Shown one piece after another: positions 35,378 to 45,945 of a stretch of 64,000 bases of DNA. This stretch comes from Thiohalomonas denitrificans (GTDB lineage: Bacteria > Pseudomonadota > Gammaproteobacteria > Thiohalomonadales > Thiohalomonadaceae). The notes below the pieces were generated by a model. The model was not told where the DNA came from, did not search any database, and saw nothing but the letters and a program-made list of their open reading frames with translations. Positions within the stretch are counted from its first letter, which is position 1, and each line of letters starts with the position of its first letter. Location of the stretch: contig DYFR01000007.1 of assembly GCA_020725115.1 (NCBI GenBank), forward strand, positions 46,188 through 110,187. Direction: 5' to 3'. A program made the position numbers and the translations under genes.

Positions 35378-36586
35378 TTATCCCTTCGATTTCTTGCCAC
35401 TGGCAGCATAACGCCCAGCCACCAGGGCGACCAATTGCCGCGCCAAATCGCTCTTGGGCGCCTCGTCCAGGCTTGTGCCGCCATCCGCCCAGAACACCTG
35501 CAAGGCATTGCTCTCGGCCTCGAAGCCGCGCCCGGCGCCGACCCAGTTGGCGGCGATCATGTCCAGCCCCTTCTGTGCCAGTTTGCCGCGGGCGTAGCGC
35601 TCCAGCTCATCGGTCTCGGCGGCAAAACCCACCGTGAACACTGCCGGCCGCGCCGCACTGATAGTAGCCAGAATATCCGGGTTACGTGTCAGCTCAAGGG
35701 CTATCGCCGCCCGTTCCTTCTTGATCTTGGCATGTTCCGCTGTAGCCGGGCGGTAATCGGCCACCGCTGCCGCGGCCACCAACAGCTCAAACTGCTCCTG
35801 CTCCACCGCCGCCAGCATCTCGGCGGCGCTCTCCACATCGACACGGCGCACCCCCGGCGGGGTGGGCAAGGCCACCGGCCCGGCCACCAGCACCACCTCG
35901 GCCCCGGCCGCGGCCAGGGCGGCGGCCACGGCGAAACCCATCTTGCCGGAACTACGGTTGCCGATGAAACGTACCGGGTCGATGGCCTCGCGCGTCGGCC
36001 CGGCGGTCACCAGGGCACGTACGCCGCTCAAGGGGCCGGAGGCAAACAGCTCGCCCGCCAGGCGCGCCAGCTCGGCCGGTTCCAGCATCCGGCCCGGCCC
36101 CACCTCGCCACAGGCCTGTTCGCCGCAGCCGGGGCCGAACAAACGTATACCGCGGGCGGTGAGACGCCGTACATTCTCCTGGGTCGCCGGCGCCTGCCAC
36201 ATCTGCTGGTTCATGGCCGGGGCCAGGGCAATGGGCGCGGCGCTAGCCAGGCACAGGGTGGCGAGCAGGTCGTCGGCGCGGCCGACAGCGAGACGGGCCA
36301 GAAAATCCGCGCTGGCCGGGGCCACCAGCACCAGCTCGGCCCAGCGCGCCAGCTCGATGTGATCCATGCCGGCCTCGGCGACGGCATCGAACAGCTCGCT
36401 GCGCACCGCGTGGCCGGACAGGGCCTGAAAGGTCAGGGGGGTGACGAACTCGGTGGCGCCGCGGGTCATCACCACCCGCACCTCGGCCCCGGCACGGCGC
36501 AGCAGCCGCACCAGCTCGGCCGCCTTGTAGGCGGCGATGCCACCGGTCACGCCGAGAAGTATGTGTCTGTTCACTAACCCGTTCAT
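35378..36586 (-). CDS. coaBC: bifunctional phosphopantothenoylcysteine decarboxylase/phosphopantothenate-cysteine ligase
   Basis: A 402-residue coenzyme A biosynthesis enzyme. The N-terminal CoaC flavoprotein has [14 protein letters not shown], the His-containing [13 protein letters not shown], and PAMNQQMW. The C-terminal CoaB has [25 protein letters not shown] and the TVGFAAET strand. ATG 36586 (MNGLVNRHI) is chosen over one 54 bases upstream because it starts homology and the upstream part lies in a palindrome arm. Confidence 0.95.
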   Translation of the reverse strand: MNGLVNRHILLGVTGGIAAYKAAELVRLLRRAGAEVRVVMTRGATEFVTPLTFQALSGHAVRSELFDAVAEAGMDHIELARWAELVLVAPASADFLARLAVGRADDLLATLCLASAAPIALAPAMNQQMWQAPATQENVRRLTARGIRLFGPGCGEQACGEVGPGRMLEPAELARLAGELFASGPLSGVRALVTAGPTREAIDPVRFIGNRSSGKMGFAVAAALAAAGAEVVLVAGPVALPTPPGVRRVDVESAAEMLAAVEQEQFELLVAAAAVADYRPATAEHAKIKKERAAIALELTRNPDILATISAARPAVFTVGFAAETDELERYARGKLAQKGLDMIAANWVGAGRGFEAESNALQVFWADGGTSLDEAPKSDLARQLVALVAGRYAASGKKSKG

Positions 36587-36591
36587 GGCCG

Positions 36592-36855
36592 AGAAGTATA
36601 AAGAAGAAAGGTACAAGGGGCGAGGGAATGAAGTCCGCAAATGAACGCGAATGGACGCAAATTGGGCAGCCGATCAAAGCCGAGAGACTGCCCCACCGCC
36701 TCACCTTACCTGGTGAGCGTCGCCCTCTGTAATACGCTGAATATTCGCGTCTATTTGCGTTCATTCGCGGACTAATTGAGTTTTTAGCTTATATCGGCGC
36801 GCGCACAGCGCATTCCACCCCTTGTATCCCGCCCCTCGTATCCCGTACCTTCTTG
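36592..36855. repeat. outer palindrome, family E-like, around a family A copy
   Basis: The left arm (about 36604-36630, aagaaaggtacaaggggcga) and right arm (about 36809-36855) are inverted relatives. The right arm is longer because it holds duplicated units (cccttgtatcccgc, ccctcgtatcccgt). The family A palindrome at 36633-36772 sits between the arms. It is in the divergent coaBC-radC gap. Confidence 0.55.
36633..36772. repeat. intergenic palindrome, family A (copy 2)
   Basis: The 30-nt arms (36633-36662 and 36743-36772) match at 26 of 30 positions when inverted. All four mismatches are A/G transitions, mainly within the CGC[A/G]AAT units. The spacer is 80 bp. It lies in a divergent intergenic region, so it cannot serve only as a terminator. 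Confidence 0.8.
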
Positions 36856-36876
36856 GCTTCACAAAGGAGGTGAACC

Positions 36877-37551
36877 ATGGCCATCAGGGACTGGCCCGCG
36901 GCGGAACGGCCACGGGAAAAATTGCTGCAGCGGGGCGCCGATGCCCTGTCCGACGCCGAACTGCTGGCGATCTTCCTGCGCACCGGTGTGGTGGGCATGA
37001 GCGCGGTGGATCTGGCGCGGCACCTTATCAGCGACTTCGGCGGTCTGCGCCCGCTGCTCGAGGCCGACTGCAAGAACTTCTGTCGTCACAAGGGGCTGGG
37101 CGAGGCCAAGTACGTGCAGCTGCAGGCCACCCTGGAGCTGGCACGACGCCACCTGCTGGCCACCCTGCAGCGGGGCGATGCCCTCACCTCGCCGGACGAC
37201 ACCCGCCGTTTTCTCGCCGCCCGCCTGCGCGGCTATGCGCATGAGGTGTTTGCCGCCCTGTTCCTCGACAACCGCCACCGCGTCATCGCCTTCGAGGAGC
37301 TGTTCAGTGGTACCATCGACGGCGCCTCGGTGCATCCGCGCGAGGTGGTCAAGCGCGCCCTGGCCCACAACGCCGCCGCCCTGATCCTGGCCCACAACCA
37401 CCCTTCCGGGGTGGCGGAGCCGAGCCGGGCCGACGAGTCCATCACCCGCCGCCTGCGCGAGGCGCTGGGGCTGGTGGAGATCCGGGTGCTGGATCACCTC
37501 ATCATAGGTGATGGCGAAATCGTCTCCCTGGCGGAACGGGGTTTGATCTGA
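36877..37551 (+). CDS. radC: RadC/JAB-domain DNA repair-associated protein
   Basis: A 224-residue protein with a strong ribosome site (AAAGGAGGTGA). The N-terminal helix-hairpin-helix-like region ([28 protein letters not shown]) is followed by a JAB/MPN metalloprotease-like domain with [27 protein letters not shown], and the distal Asp (PSRADESIT). The biochemical role of RadC is unsettled. It precedes rpmB-rpmG as in many gammaproteobacteria. Confidence 0.94.
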   Translation: MAIRDWPAAERPREKLLQRGADALSDAELLAIFLRTGVVGMSAVDLARHLISDFGGLRPLLEADCKNFCRHKGLGEAKYVQLQATLELARRHLLATLQRGDALTSPDDTRRFLAARLRGYAHEVFAALFLDNRHRVIAFEELFSGTIDGASVHPREVVKRALAHNAAALILAHNHPSGVAEPSRADESITRRLREALGLVEIRVLDHLIIGDGEIVSLAERGLI

Positions 37552-37571
37552 GGAACAGTATCTGGTATAAA
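37543..37571 (+). promoter_or_regulatory. candidate sigma-70 promoter for rpmB-rpmG
   Basis: TTGATC (37543-37548), a 17-bp spacer, and TATAAA (37566-37571). It overlaps the last codons of radC and lies 53 bp before the rpmB start codon. Confidence 0.55.
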
Positions 37572-37623
37572 ACGCGGCTCCTCGCCGGGAGGCGGGAAGA
37601 ATTTCCGTTCGGAGGCAAGAATC

Positions 37624-37860
37624 ATGTCCAGAGTATGCAAGGTCACGGGCAAGGGCCCGATGTCCGGTAACAACGTATCGCACGCGAACAACAAGACGCG
37701 CCGTCGCTTCCTGCCCAACCTGCAGAGCCACCGCTTCTGGGTTGAGAGCGAAAACCGTTTTGTCCGCCTGCGTGTTTCCACCAAGGCCATGCGCACCATC
37801 GACAAGAAGGGCATCGATGCCGTTCTGGCCGAGCTGCGCGCCAATGGCGAGAAGGTCTAA
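37624..37860 (+). CDS. rpmB: 50S ribosomal protein L28
   Basis: A 78-residue basic protein. [21 protein letters not shown] and [12 protein letters not shown] are the L28 signature, and [17 protein letters not shown] follows. A GGAGG site precedes the ATG. It is the first gene of the rpmB-rpmG operon. Length matches the E. coli protein. Confidence 0.98.
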   Translation: MSRVCKVTGKGPMSGNNVSHANNKTRRRFLPNLQSHRFWVESENRFVRLRVSTKAMRTIDKKGIDAVLAELRANGEKV

Positions 37861-37871
37861 GGGGAACAACC

Positions 37872-38039
37872 ATGGCCAAAGGCGCACGCGACAAGATCAA
37901 GCTGGTGTCCACCGCTGACACCGGTCACTTCTACACCACCACCAAGAACAAGCGCACCATGCCCGAGAAGATGGAGATCAAGAAGTTCGATCCCGTCGTC
38001 CGCAAGCATGTTGTGTACAAGGAAGCGAAGATCAAGTAA
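37872..38039 (+). CDS. rpmG: 50S ribosomal protein L33
   Basis: A 55-residue protein that begins [20 protein letters not shown], continues [20 protein letters not shown] and ends VYKEAKIK. Length equals the E. coli L33. It lacks the CxxC zinc pairs, so it is the zinc-independent form. It starts 11 bp after rpmB. Confidence 0.97.
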   Translation: MAKGARDKIKLVSTADTGHFYTTTKNKRTMPEKMEIKKFDPVVRKHVVYKEAKIK

Positions 38040-38061
38040 CGCTTCCTCGCCTCCGAATAGC

Positions 38062-38089
38062 AAAAATCCCGGCTCAAGCCGGGATTTTT
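38062..38089. terminator. rho-independent terminator of rpmBG, bidirectional
   Basis: The stem aatcccggct/agccgggatt with a CA loop is flanked by A5 on the left and T5 on the right, so it can terminate rpmG on the plus strand and the desaturase gene on the minus strand. Confidence 0.92.
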
Positions 38090-38111
38090 GTTTCCGGGCC
38101 GGGCGCCTTCG

Positions 38112-39284
38112 TCAGCCGGTTGTCGAACGCCAGGCGCCGATACGCCGCGCAAACTCCTGCAAGGCCGTCACCCCCGAGGCCTCCGCCTCGCGCCGCCACT
38201 GCTCCAGGGCCGCCAGCGCCTGGGCCTGACTGCCCGCCGCCCCCTGCCATATCTCCTGCAGGCGCTCGCGGAAACGGTAGACCGTCGCCAGTACCTCACT
38301 GCGGGCCAGCACCTGTTGCAGACGCTGACGCGCGCCGCTGTCGTCAAGCGATGCCTCCCGCAGCAGCAGCGGACGGGCCTGGCACAGCAACGGGTCGCTG
38401 CCGGTACGCCGCAGCTCGGCACGATAGGCCGCCCGGATAACCTGATGACTGTAACGCGCCAGCACCTGCATGCGGTGCATGGCGAGGGTGTGCAGCGTAT
38501 CCAGGCCGGGGCTGACCGCCGCGCGCAACAGCCGCACCGGCGGTGGGGCGATCTTCTTTACCTGCGCCAACCCGACCCGCTCCAGGGCGCGGATATAGAG
38601 CCAGCCGATATCGAATTCCCACGGCAGGCTGGACAGTCTGGCCGAGCCGGGGAAGGCATGGTGATTGTTGTGCAGTTCCTCGCCGCCGATGAGGATGCCC
38701 CAGGGCACAATGTTGCTGGACGCATCGGGGCTGGCGTAGGTGCGGTAGCCGAAATAATGGCCGATGCCGTTGATGACGCCGGCGGCGAACACTGGCACCC
38801 AAATCATCTGCAGCGCCCATACCGTGATGCCGATGGGGCCCAGCAGCAACACGTCCAGCCCCAGCATCAACACGATACCGAGATAGGGATGGCGGCTGTA
38901 CAGACCGCGCTCCAGCACATCGTCCGGCGTACCCTTGCCATAGGTGGCCAGCGTGGCGTCGTTGTCGGCCTCGCGCCGGTACAATTCGGCCCCCTCCAGC
39001 AACACCTTCCTCAGGCTGAGTACCTGCGGGCTGTGCGGGTCATCGGCGGTTTCGCACCTGGCGTGGTGCTTGCGGTGTACCGCCACCCACTGCCGCGTCA
39101 CCATGCCGGTGGTAAGCCAGAGCCAGAAACGGAAGAAATGGCTTGCCGCCGGGTGCAGCGTCAGCGCACGGTGCGCCTGATGGCGGTGCAGGAAGATGGT
39201 GACGGCGGCGATGGTGACATGGGTCAGTAACAGCGTATAGGCAACAACACCGAACACACCCAGGTTCAGCAGACCATGATTCAT
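38112..39284 (-). CDS. membrane fatty-acid desaturase (delta-9 type)
   Basis: A 390-residue integral membrane diiron enzyme with the three histidine boxes HRHQAHR (about 33-39), HRKHH (about 70-74) and HNNHH (about 200-204), and hydrophobic helices between them. It introduces a double bond into acyl-CoA or lipid-bound acyl chains, helping control membrane fluidity. The C-terminal 150 residues are a hydrophilic helical extension. ATG 39284 is chosen over one 63 bases upstream. Confidence 0.88.
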   Translation of the reverse strand: MNHGLLNLGVFGVVAYTLLLTHVTIAAVTIFLHRHQAHRALTLHPAASHFFRFWLWLTTGMVTRQWVAVHRKHHARCETADDPHSPQVLSLRKVLLEGAELYRREADNDATLATYGKGTPDDVLERGLYSRHPYLGIVLMLGLDVLLLGPIGITVWALQMIWVPVFAAGVINGIGHYFGYRTYASPDASSNIVPWGILIGGEELHNNHHAFPGSARLSSLPWEFDIGWLYIRALERVGLAQVKKIAPPPVRLLRAAVSPGLDTLHTLAMHRMQVLARYSHQVIRAAYRAELRRTGSDPLLCQARPLLLREASLDDSGARQRLQQVLARSEVLATVYRFRERLQEIWQGAAGSQAQALAALEQWRREAEASGVTALQEFARRIGAWRSTTG

Positions 39285-39435
39285 GGCGGGGAAAACCTCA
39301 CGGAGATCAGGGACGGCGGTACGTCGCCCACACCTGTTGGAACACACGTCAGGTGAAACGTTTCAAGAGTAGACGCCCTTGTCGCACAACGCCATCTGGC
39401 CTTTAAAAGACCTGTTTACTGCCAATCCGCGTTAT

Positions 39436-39465
39436 TTGTACACGTTTGCGGAAAGTGGGTATAGT
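39436..39465 (+). promoter_or_regulatory. candidate sigma-70 promoter for the EAL-HDOD gene
   Basis: TTGTAC (39436-39441), an 18-bp spacer and TATAGT (39460-39465), 72 bp upstream of ATG 39537. Confidence 0.45.
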
Positions 39466-39536
39466 GAACGCCCCCCTGCCCGCATGACGACGGCGCCGGT
39501 GTGGTCAGGCAGCAGCAATACGGACGATCGGGCAGC

Positions 39537-40783
39537 ATGGATGATATCTACGTCGGGCGCCAGCCCATCTACAACCGCAAACTGGACGTCATCGGCTACG
39601 AGCTGCTCTATCGCAGCGGCCAGGACAATCAGGCGCAATTCCTCGATGGCGATCAGGCCACCGGCGAGGTAATCCTCAATACCTTTCTCGAGCTCGGCCT
39701 GGAAAACATTACCGGCCGTTATCCCGCCTTCATCAACATCAGCCGCAGCTTTCTGGTGGGCGACAAACCCCTGCCGTTTTCCCACAAGCGGGTGGTACTG
39801 GAGGTGCTGGAAGACATCGAGCCTGATGCGGCACTGATCGACGGCCTGCGTCGGCTGGTGCAGAGCGGCTACATCATCGCCCTGGATGACTTCGTCTACC
39901 GCCCCGAACTGGAACCGTTGCTGGAGCTGGCCCACATCGTCAAATTCGATGTGCTCGGCATTGATCCGGCGGTACTGGCCAGCCGGGTGCAGGCACTGAA
40001 ACACCGCAAGGTGCGTCTGCTGGCGGAAAAGGTCGAAAGCCATGAGGAGTTCGAACACTGCAAGCGGCTCGGCTTCGATTATTTCCAGGGCTATTTCTTC
40101 AGTAAACCCAACATCGTGCGCGGCCGCAGCCGCCCGGTAAACCGGCTGGTAATGATGAATCTGCTGGCCGAACTGCAGCGCCCCAGTACCGACATCAATG
40201 CGCTGGAAAAGCTGGTGGCGCAGGACGCCGCCCTCACTTACCGCCTGTTGCGCTATGTCAACTCGCCCTGCGTGGCCATCCGGCGCAAGGTGGAGTCGCT
40301 GCGCCGTGCCCTGATCATCATCGGCGCCAGCACCATCAAGAACTGGATCACCCTGATCCTGTTCACCCGCCTCGACGACAAGCCGCGTGAACTGATGGTG
40401 ACCGCGCTGGTGCGGGCACGCATGTGCGAACTGCTGGGCGCTGCCCACCGTCACGACGGCCTGGATCGCTTCTTCACCGTCGGCCTGCTTTCGGCCATGG
40501 ATGCGCTGATGGATCAGCCGATGGAGGAGCTGCTCGATGAACTGCCACTGGTGGAAGAGGTGAAGACCGCGCTGCGTTCACGCGACGGGCAGCTGGGCCA
40601 GGTACTGGAACAGGTGTTGCTCTACGAATGGGGGGCCTGGGATCGCCTGTGCCAGAGTCTCGACAGCGCCACCTATCGTCAGTCTTACTTCGATGCCGTG
40701 CGCTGGGCCGGAGACAGCCTTTCCGCCCTGATCGACCCCAAGGCGGAAACCCCGGCGGCGGTGCAGGCCCGGCCGCGGGCCAG

Positions 40784-40787
<4 letters not shown>
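39537..40787 (+). CDS. EAL-HDOD domain signalling protein (probably no phosphodiesterase activity)
   Basis: A 416-residue cytoplasmic protein. The N-terminal EAL-like domain starts DIYVGRQPIYNRKLDVIGYELLYR; the signature Glu-Ala-Leu is replaced by Glu-Val-Leu in VLEVLED, and the rest of the site is eroded, as in YuxH/CdgJ-type proteins. The C-terminal HDOD domain (about 200-390) has LVAQDAALTYRLLRYVNSP. Such proteins act as regulators of motility or pilus function without turning over c-di-GMP. Its stop overlaps the convergent hydantoinase-like gene by 4 bp. Confidence 0.85.
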
Positions 40788-42757
<1,970 letters not shown>

Positions 42758-42840
42758 GGTCAGGGAGGATCCGTACAGGGACACGCCGCCTATTGTACGG
42801 TGCCGGAAGGGAAAACCTCACATACCGTCAAACCTGCGGC

Positions 42841-43923
42841 TCAGATCACCACCACGCGGTTGCGGCCTTCCTCCTTGGCCTGATACAGCGCATCGTCGGC
42901 GCGGCGGATCAGGGTGCGGACATCATCGCGGGCCGCGGCCTGGGTCAGACCCAGACTGATGGTGAGACGGATACGCTGCTCGTCACACTCTATCAGCTCA
43001 TGTTCCACACCGGCACATATGCGCTCGGCCACCCTGGTGGCAATGGCCAGCGGGGTATCCTCCAGTACGATGATGAATTCCTCACCACCGAAGCGGCCGA
43101 CGATATCGAATTCGCGCAACAGCAGTTGCAGCTTGGTGGCGATGCACTGCAGCACCTTGTCGCCGGCCAGATGACCGTAGGTGTCGTTGATCTGCTTGAA
43201 ATGATCCACGTCGGCCATGATCAGGCACAGCTCGGCGCCACGGCTACCGACCGTGGCCAGCGCCGACTCCAGCTCGTGCAGCACCGTCTCGCGGTTGGCC
43301 AGGCCGGTGAGGGCATCGCGCCCCACCTTGTCACGCAGGTGGCGATGCTCGTGCTGCAGGCTGTCCACCGACTCGCGCAGCGCCGCCACCCGGGCCGAGT
43401 GATAGGTTTCCACGGCCAGGTTCATATCCAGCGAGGTGATCTTGAGGATGAAGGCACGCAAGGCCGCATAACCGGCGTGATCGTGCTGCAACTCTTCCGG
43501 TATCGCCTCGATCAGCAGCTGTTGCAGATGGCGGTAAGAGGCCTGGTACAGGCTGAGCGGGATATTGCGCAGGGCATGGATCTCGCCGACGCGCAGACGG
43601 TCGGCAAAATAGACTTCGCCCTCGAACTCCTGCCCCAGACTGAGCAGGTAACCCTGCTGGGTACGCTTGAGGCGCTCCAGGTTTTCCCGATTGCCGATGG
43701 CGCGCATGATCTCGGGGAAGCGCTGCTGGAAATCATAAAAGCGCTCCACCAGCGCCGTGGCCTGCGGCATGATCACCGCCTGGTGCAGGCGCTGCGCCTG
43801 GATACGGTCGGCAGCACCCAGCTCCAGCAGATCCAGCCGGTTCTGGCGTGCAACGGCATCAAAGCCGTAACGGGCACAGATGTCCGCCGCTCCCTCGGCG
43901 GTGTGTGCAGTTTCTTGTTTCAT
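42841..43923 (-). CDS. globin-coupled diguanylate cyclase
   Basis: A 360-residue protein. The N-terminal 160 residues resemble a globin-coupled sensor (FYDFQQRFPEI; proximal His candidate in RVGEIHALRNIPLSLYQASY). A short coiled coil leads to a GGDEF domain with DALTGLANR, DVDHFKQINDTYGH and GRFGGEEF (active-site GGEEF). The RxxD inhibitory site (REFD) sits five residues before GGEEF and is intact. It should make c-di-GMP in response to oxygen or another heme ligand. Confidence 0.85.
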   Translation of the reverse strand: MKQETAHTAEGAADICARYGFDAVARQNRLDLLELGAADRIQAQRLHQAVIMPQATALVERFYDFQQRFPEIMRAIGNRENLERLKRTQQGYLLSLGQEFEGEVYFADRLRVGEIHALRNIPLSLYQASYRHLQQLLIEAIPEELQHDHAGYAALRAFILKITSLDMNLAVETYHSARVAALRESVDSLQHEHRHLRDKVGRDALTGLANRETVLHELESALATVGSRGAELCLIMADVDHFKQINDTYGHLAGDKVLQCIATKLQLLLREFDIVGRFGGEEFIIVLEDTPLAIATRVAERICAGVEHELIECDEQRIRLTISLGLTQAAARDDVRTLIRRADDALYQAKEEGRNRVVVI

Positions 43924-44082
43924 GGCGTATGGTGCTGTGAACTTACGGCCCGTTTATAGTGTCTTTGGCAGCGTAGCATCAACTGCCTGTTTGGTCGGAC
44001 GCGAATAACCGCGCGGAATGATAAACTAATGCCGCGCCCGTGTTAAGTGATCCAGATATAAATCAATAAATCGAGCCCAGTC

Positions 44083-45027
44083 ATGGATACGGACACCCTG
44101 ATCGACGTACAGCACCTCACCCGCTATTACAGTACCCACCGCGCCGTGCACGATCTCAGCTTCCAGGTTCGCCGCGGCGAGGTGCTGGGCTTTCTCGGTC
44201 CCAACGGCGCCGGCAAGTCCACCACCATGCAGATGATCACCGGCAACCTGGCCCCCAGTGAGGGGCGGGTGCTGATCAACGGCATCGACCTGCTCGACGA
44301 GCCGCTGCGTGCCAAGGCGGCGCTGGGCTATCTGCCGGAGCAGCCGCCGCTGTACCGCGAGCTGACGGTGGATGAATACCTTACCTATTGCGCACGCCTC
44401 AACCGCATCCCCGGTGCACGCGTGCGTGCGGCGGTGGAGACGGCGCGCGAACGCTGCGGCCTGAGCGACGTGGGCCGCCGCCTCATCGGCAATCTGTCCA
44501 AGGGCTACCAGCAGCGCGTCGGCATTGCGCAGGCCATCATCCACGCCCCGGCGGTGGTGATCCTCGACGAGCCCACCGTGGGCCTCGACCCGATCCAGAT
44601 CCGCGAGATCCGCAGCCTGATTCGCGAGCTGTCGGCGGAACACAGCGTGATCCTCTCCACCCACATCCTGCCCGAGGTCCAGGCCACCTGCGACCGCGTG
44701 CAGATCATCAACCAGGGCGAGCTGGTGCTCACCGATACCATCGACGGCCTGACCCGGCGCATGCAGCGTTCTTCCCTGCATGTGACGCTGCGCTTCCCGC
44801 CCGCACTCGCCAGGCTGCAGGCCATCGACGGCGTGCAGGAGGTGGAGCCGCTGGAGGAAGGCAGCTACCGGCTGCACCATGTGCCGGAGGTGAATCCTGC
44901 CGAGGCCGTGGCCGTCGCTGCGGTACATCACGGCTGGGGCCTGCTGGCGCTGACGCCGGAACACGCCTCGCTGGAAGACATCTTCGTGCAGCTCACCCGC
45001 AGTGAACCGGTGGAGGAGGCAGCATGA
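44083..45027 (+). CDS. ABC transporter ATP-binding protein (GldA-like)
   Basis: A 314-residue ATPase with Walker A GPNGAGKST (about 46-54), Q-loop in YLPEQPPLYREL, signature NLSKGYQQR, Walker B VVILDEPTVGLD, and the His switch STHILPEV. The C-terminal 90 residues form the extra domain typical of GldA/ABC-2 exporters. It overlaps the permease gene by 4 bp and belongs to the GldA-GldF-GldG-DUF4340 set found in many proteobacteria outside gliding bacteria. Confidence 0.9.
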   Translation: MDTDTLIDVQHLTRYYSTHRAVHDLSFQVRRGEVLGFLGPNGAGKSTTMQMITGNLAPSEGRVLINGIDLLDEPLRAKAALGYLPEQPPLYRELTVDEYLTYCARLNRIPGARVRAAVETARERCGLSDVGRRLIGNLSKGYQQRVGIAQAIIHAPAVVILDEPTVGLDPIQIREIRSLIRELSAEHSVILSTHILPEVQATCDRVQIINQGELVLTDTIDGLTRRMQRSSLHVTLRFPPALARLQAIDGVQEVEPLEEGSYRLHHVPEVNPAEAVAVAAVHHGWGLLALTPEHASLEDIFVQLTRSEPVEEAA

Positions 45028-45785
45028 TGATCGGCCATATCGCCGCACGTGAGTTGCGCACCCTGTTCCTCTCGCCGCTGGCCTGGAGCATCCTGGCGGT
45101 GGTGGAGTTCATCCTTGCCTGGCTGTTCCTGTCACAGCTCGATCAGTACGTGCGCCTGCAGGCGCAGATCGCACTGATGCAGTCGCCGCCCGGACTCGCC
45201 GAGGTAATCGTGGCGCCGCTGTTCGGCAGTGCCGGCATCGTCATGCTGCTGGTGGTGCCGCTGGTCACCATGCGCCTGGTGAGCGACGAACGCCGCAGCC
45301 GCACCCTGCCGCTGCTGTTCTCCGCACCGGTATCAATGACCGAGATCATCCTCGGCAAGTATCTCGGCGTGATGGCCTTTCTTTCCCTCATGCTCGGTCT
45401 CATCGCGCTGATGCCGCTGTCGCTGCTGCTCGCCGGCAGTCTCGACCTGGGCCAGTTCGCCAGCGGCCTGCTCGGCCTGTTCCTGATGCTGGCCGCCTTC
45501 GCCGCGCTGGGCCTGTACATCTCCACGCTCACGGCGCAGCCGACGGTAGCGGCGGTGGCCAGTTTCGGTGCCCTGCTGCTGCTGTGGGTGATCAACCTGG
45601 CAGGCAACGCGGTGGACGATTCCGGCTCGCGCGGCATCTTCGCCTGGCTGTCGCTGCAGCAGCACTACGAAGCCCTGCTGCGCGGCATCTTCAACAGCAG
45701 CGACCTGGCGTACTACCTGCTGTTCATCGCCGTGTTCCTGGTCTTCGCCGTGCGGCGCCTCGACGCCGACCGGTTGCAACACTGA
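45024..45785 (+). CDS. ABC-2 type transporter permease (GldF-like)
   Basis: A 253-residue membrane protein with six hydrophobic helices. It starts MIGHIAARELRTLFLSPLAWSILAVVEFILAWLF and has the LVTMRLVSDERRSRTLPLLFSAPVS segment common to GldF-type permeases. It pairs with the upstream ATPase. Its substrate is unknown. Confidence 0.88.
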   Translation: MMIGHIAARELRTLFLSPLAWSILAVVEFILAWLFLSQLDQYVRLQAQIALMQSPPGLAEVIVAPLFGSAGIVMLLVVPLVTMRLVSDERRSRTLPLLFSAPVSMTEIILGKYLGVMAFLSLMLGLIALMPLSLLLAGSLDLGQFASGLLGLFLMLAAFAALGLYISTLTAQPTVAAVASFGALLLLWVINLAGNAVDDSGSRGIFAWLSLQQHYEALLRGIFNSSDLAYYLLFIAVFLVFAVRRLDADRLQH

Positions 45786-45794
45786 TATCAACCT

Positions 45795-45926
45795 GTCCGC
45801 GAATGAACGCAAATACCCGCGAATGCCGGCTGTCTTGGAAAGGGTGCGGTTTCACCCGTGGAGTAGTATTTTCTCAACCCATGAAACGTCCTATTAAGTT
45901 GCGTTTATTGGCGTTCATTTGCGGAC
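45795..45926. repeat. intergenic palindrome, family A (copy 3)
   Basis: The left arm (45795-45824, gtccgcgaatgaacgc then aaatacccgcgaat) and right arm (about 45897-45926, ending gttcatttgcggac) are inverted copies across a spacer of about 72 bp. It sits between gldF-like and gldG-like genes that otherwise look co-transcribed. Confidence 0.78.
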
Positions 45927-45945
45927 TCAACGATCTTTAACCATC

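Noticed and set aside
45795..45926. Dispersed palindromes as CRISPR fragments or tRNA-like genes
   Set aside because: They occur singly with inverted arms, not as regularly spaced direct repeats, and no cloverleaf or conserved tRNA boxes are present.
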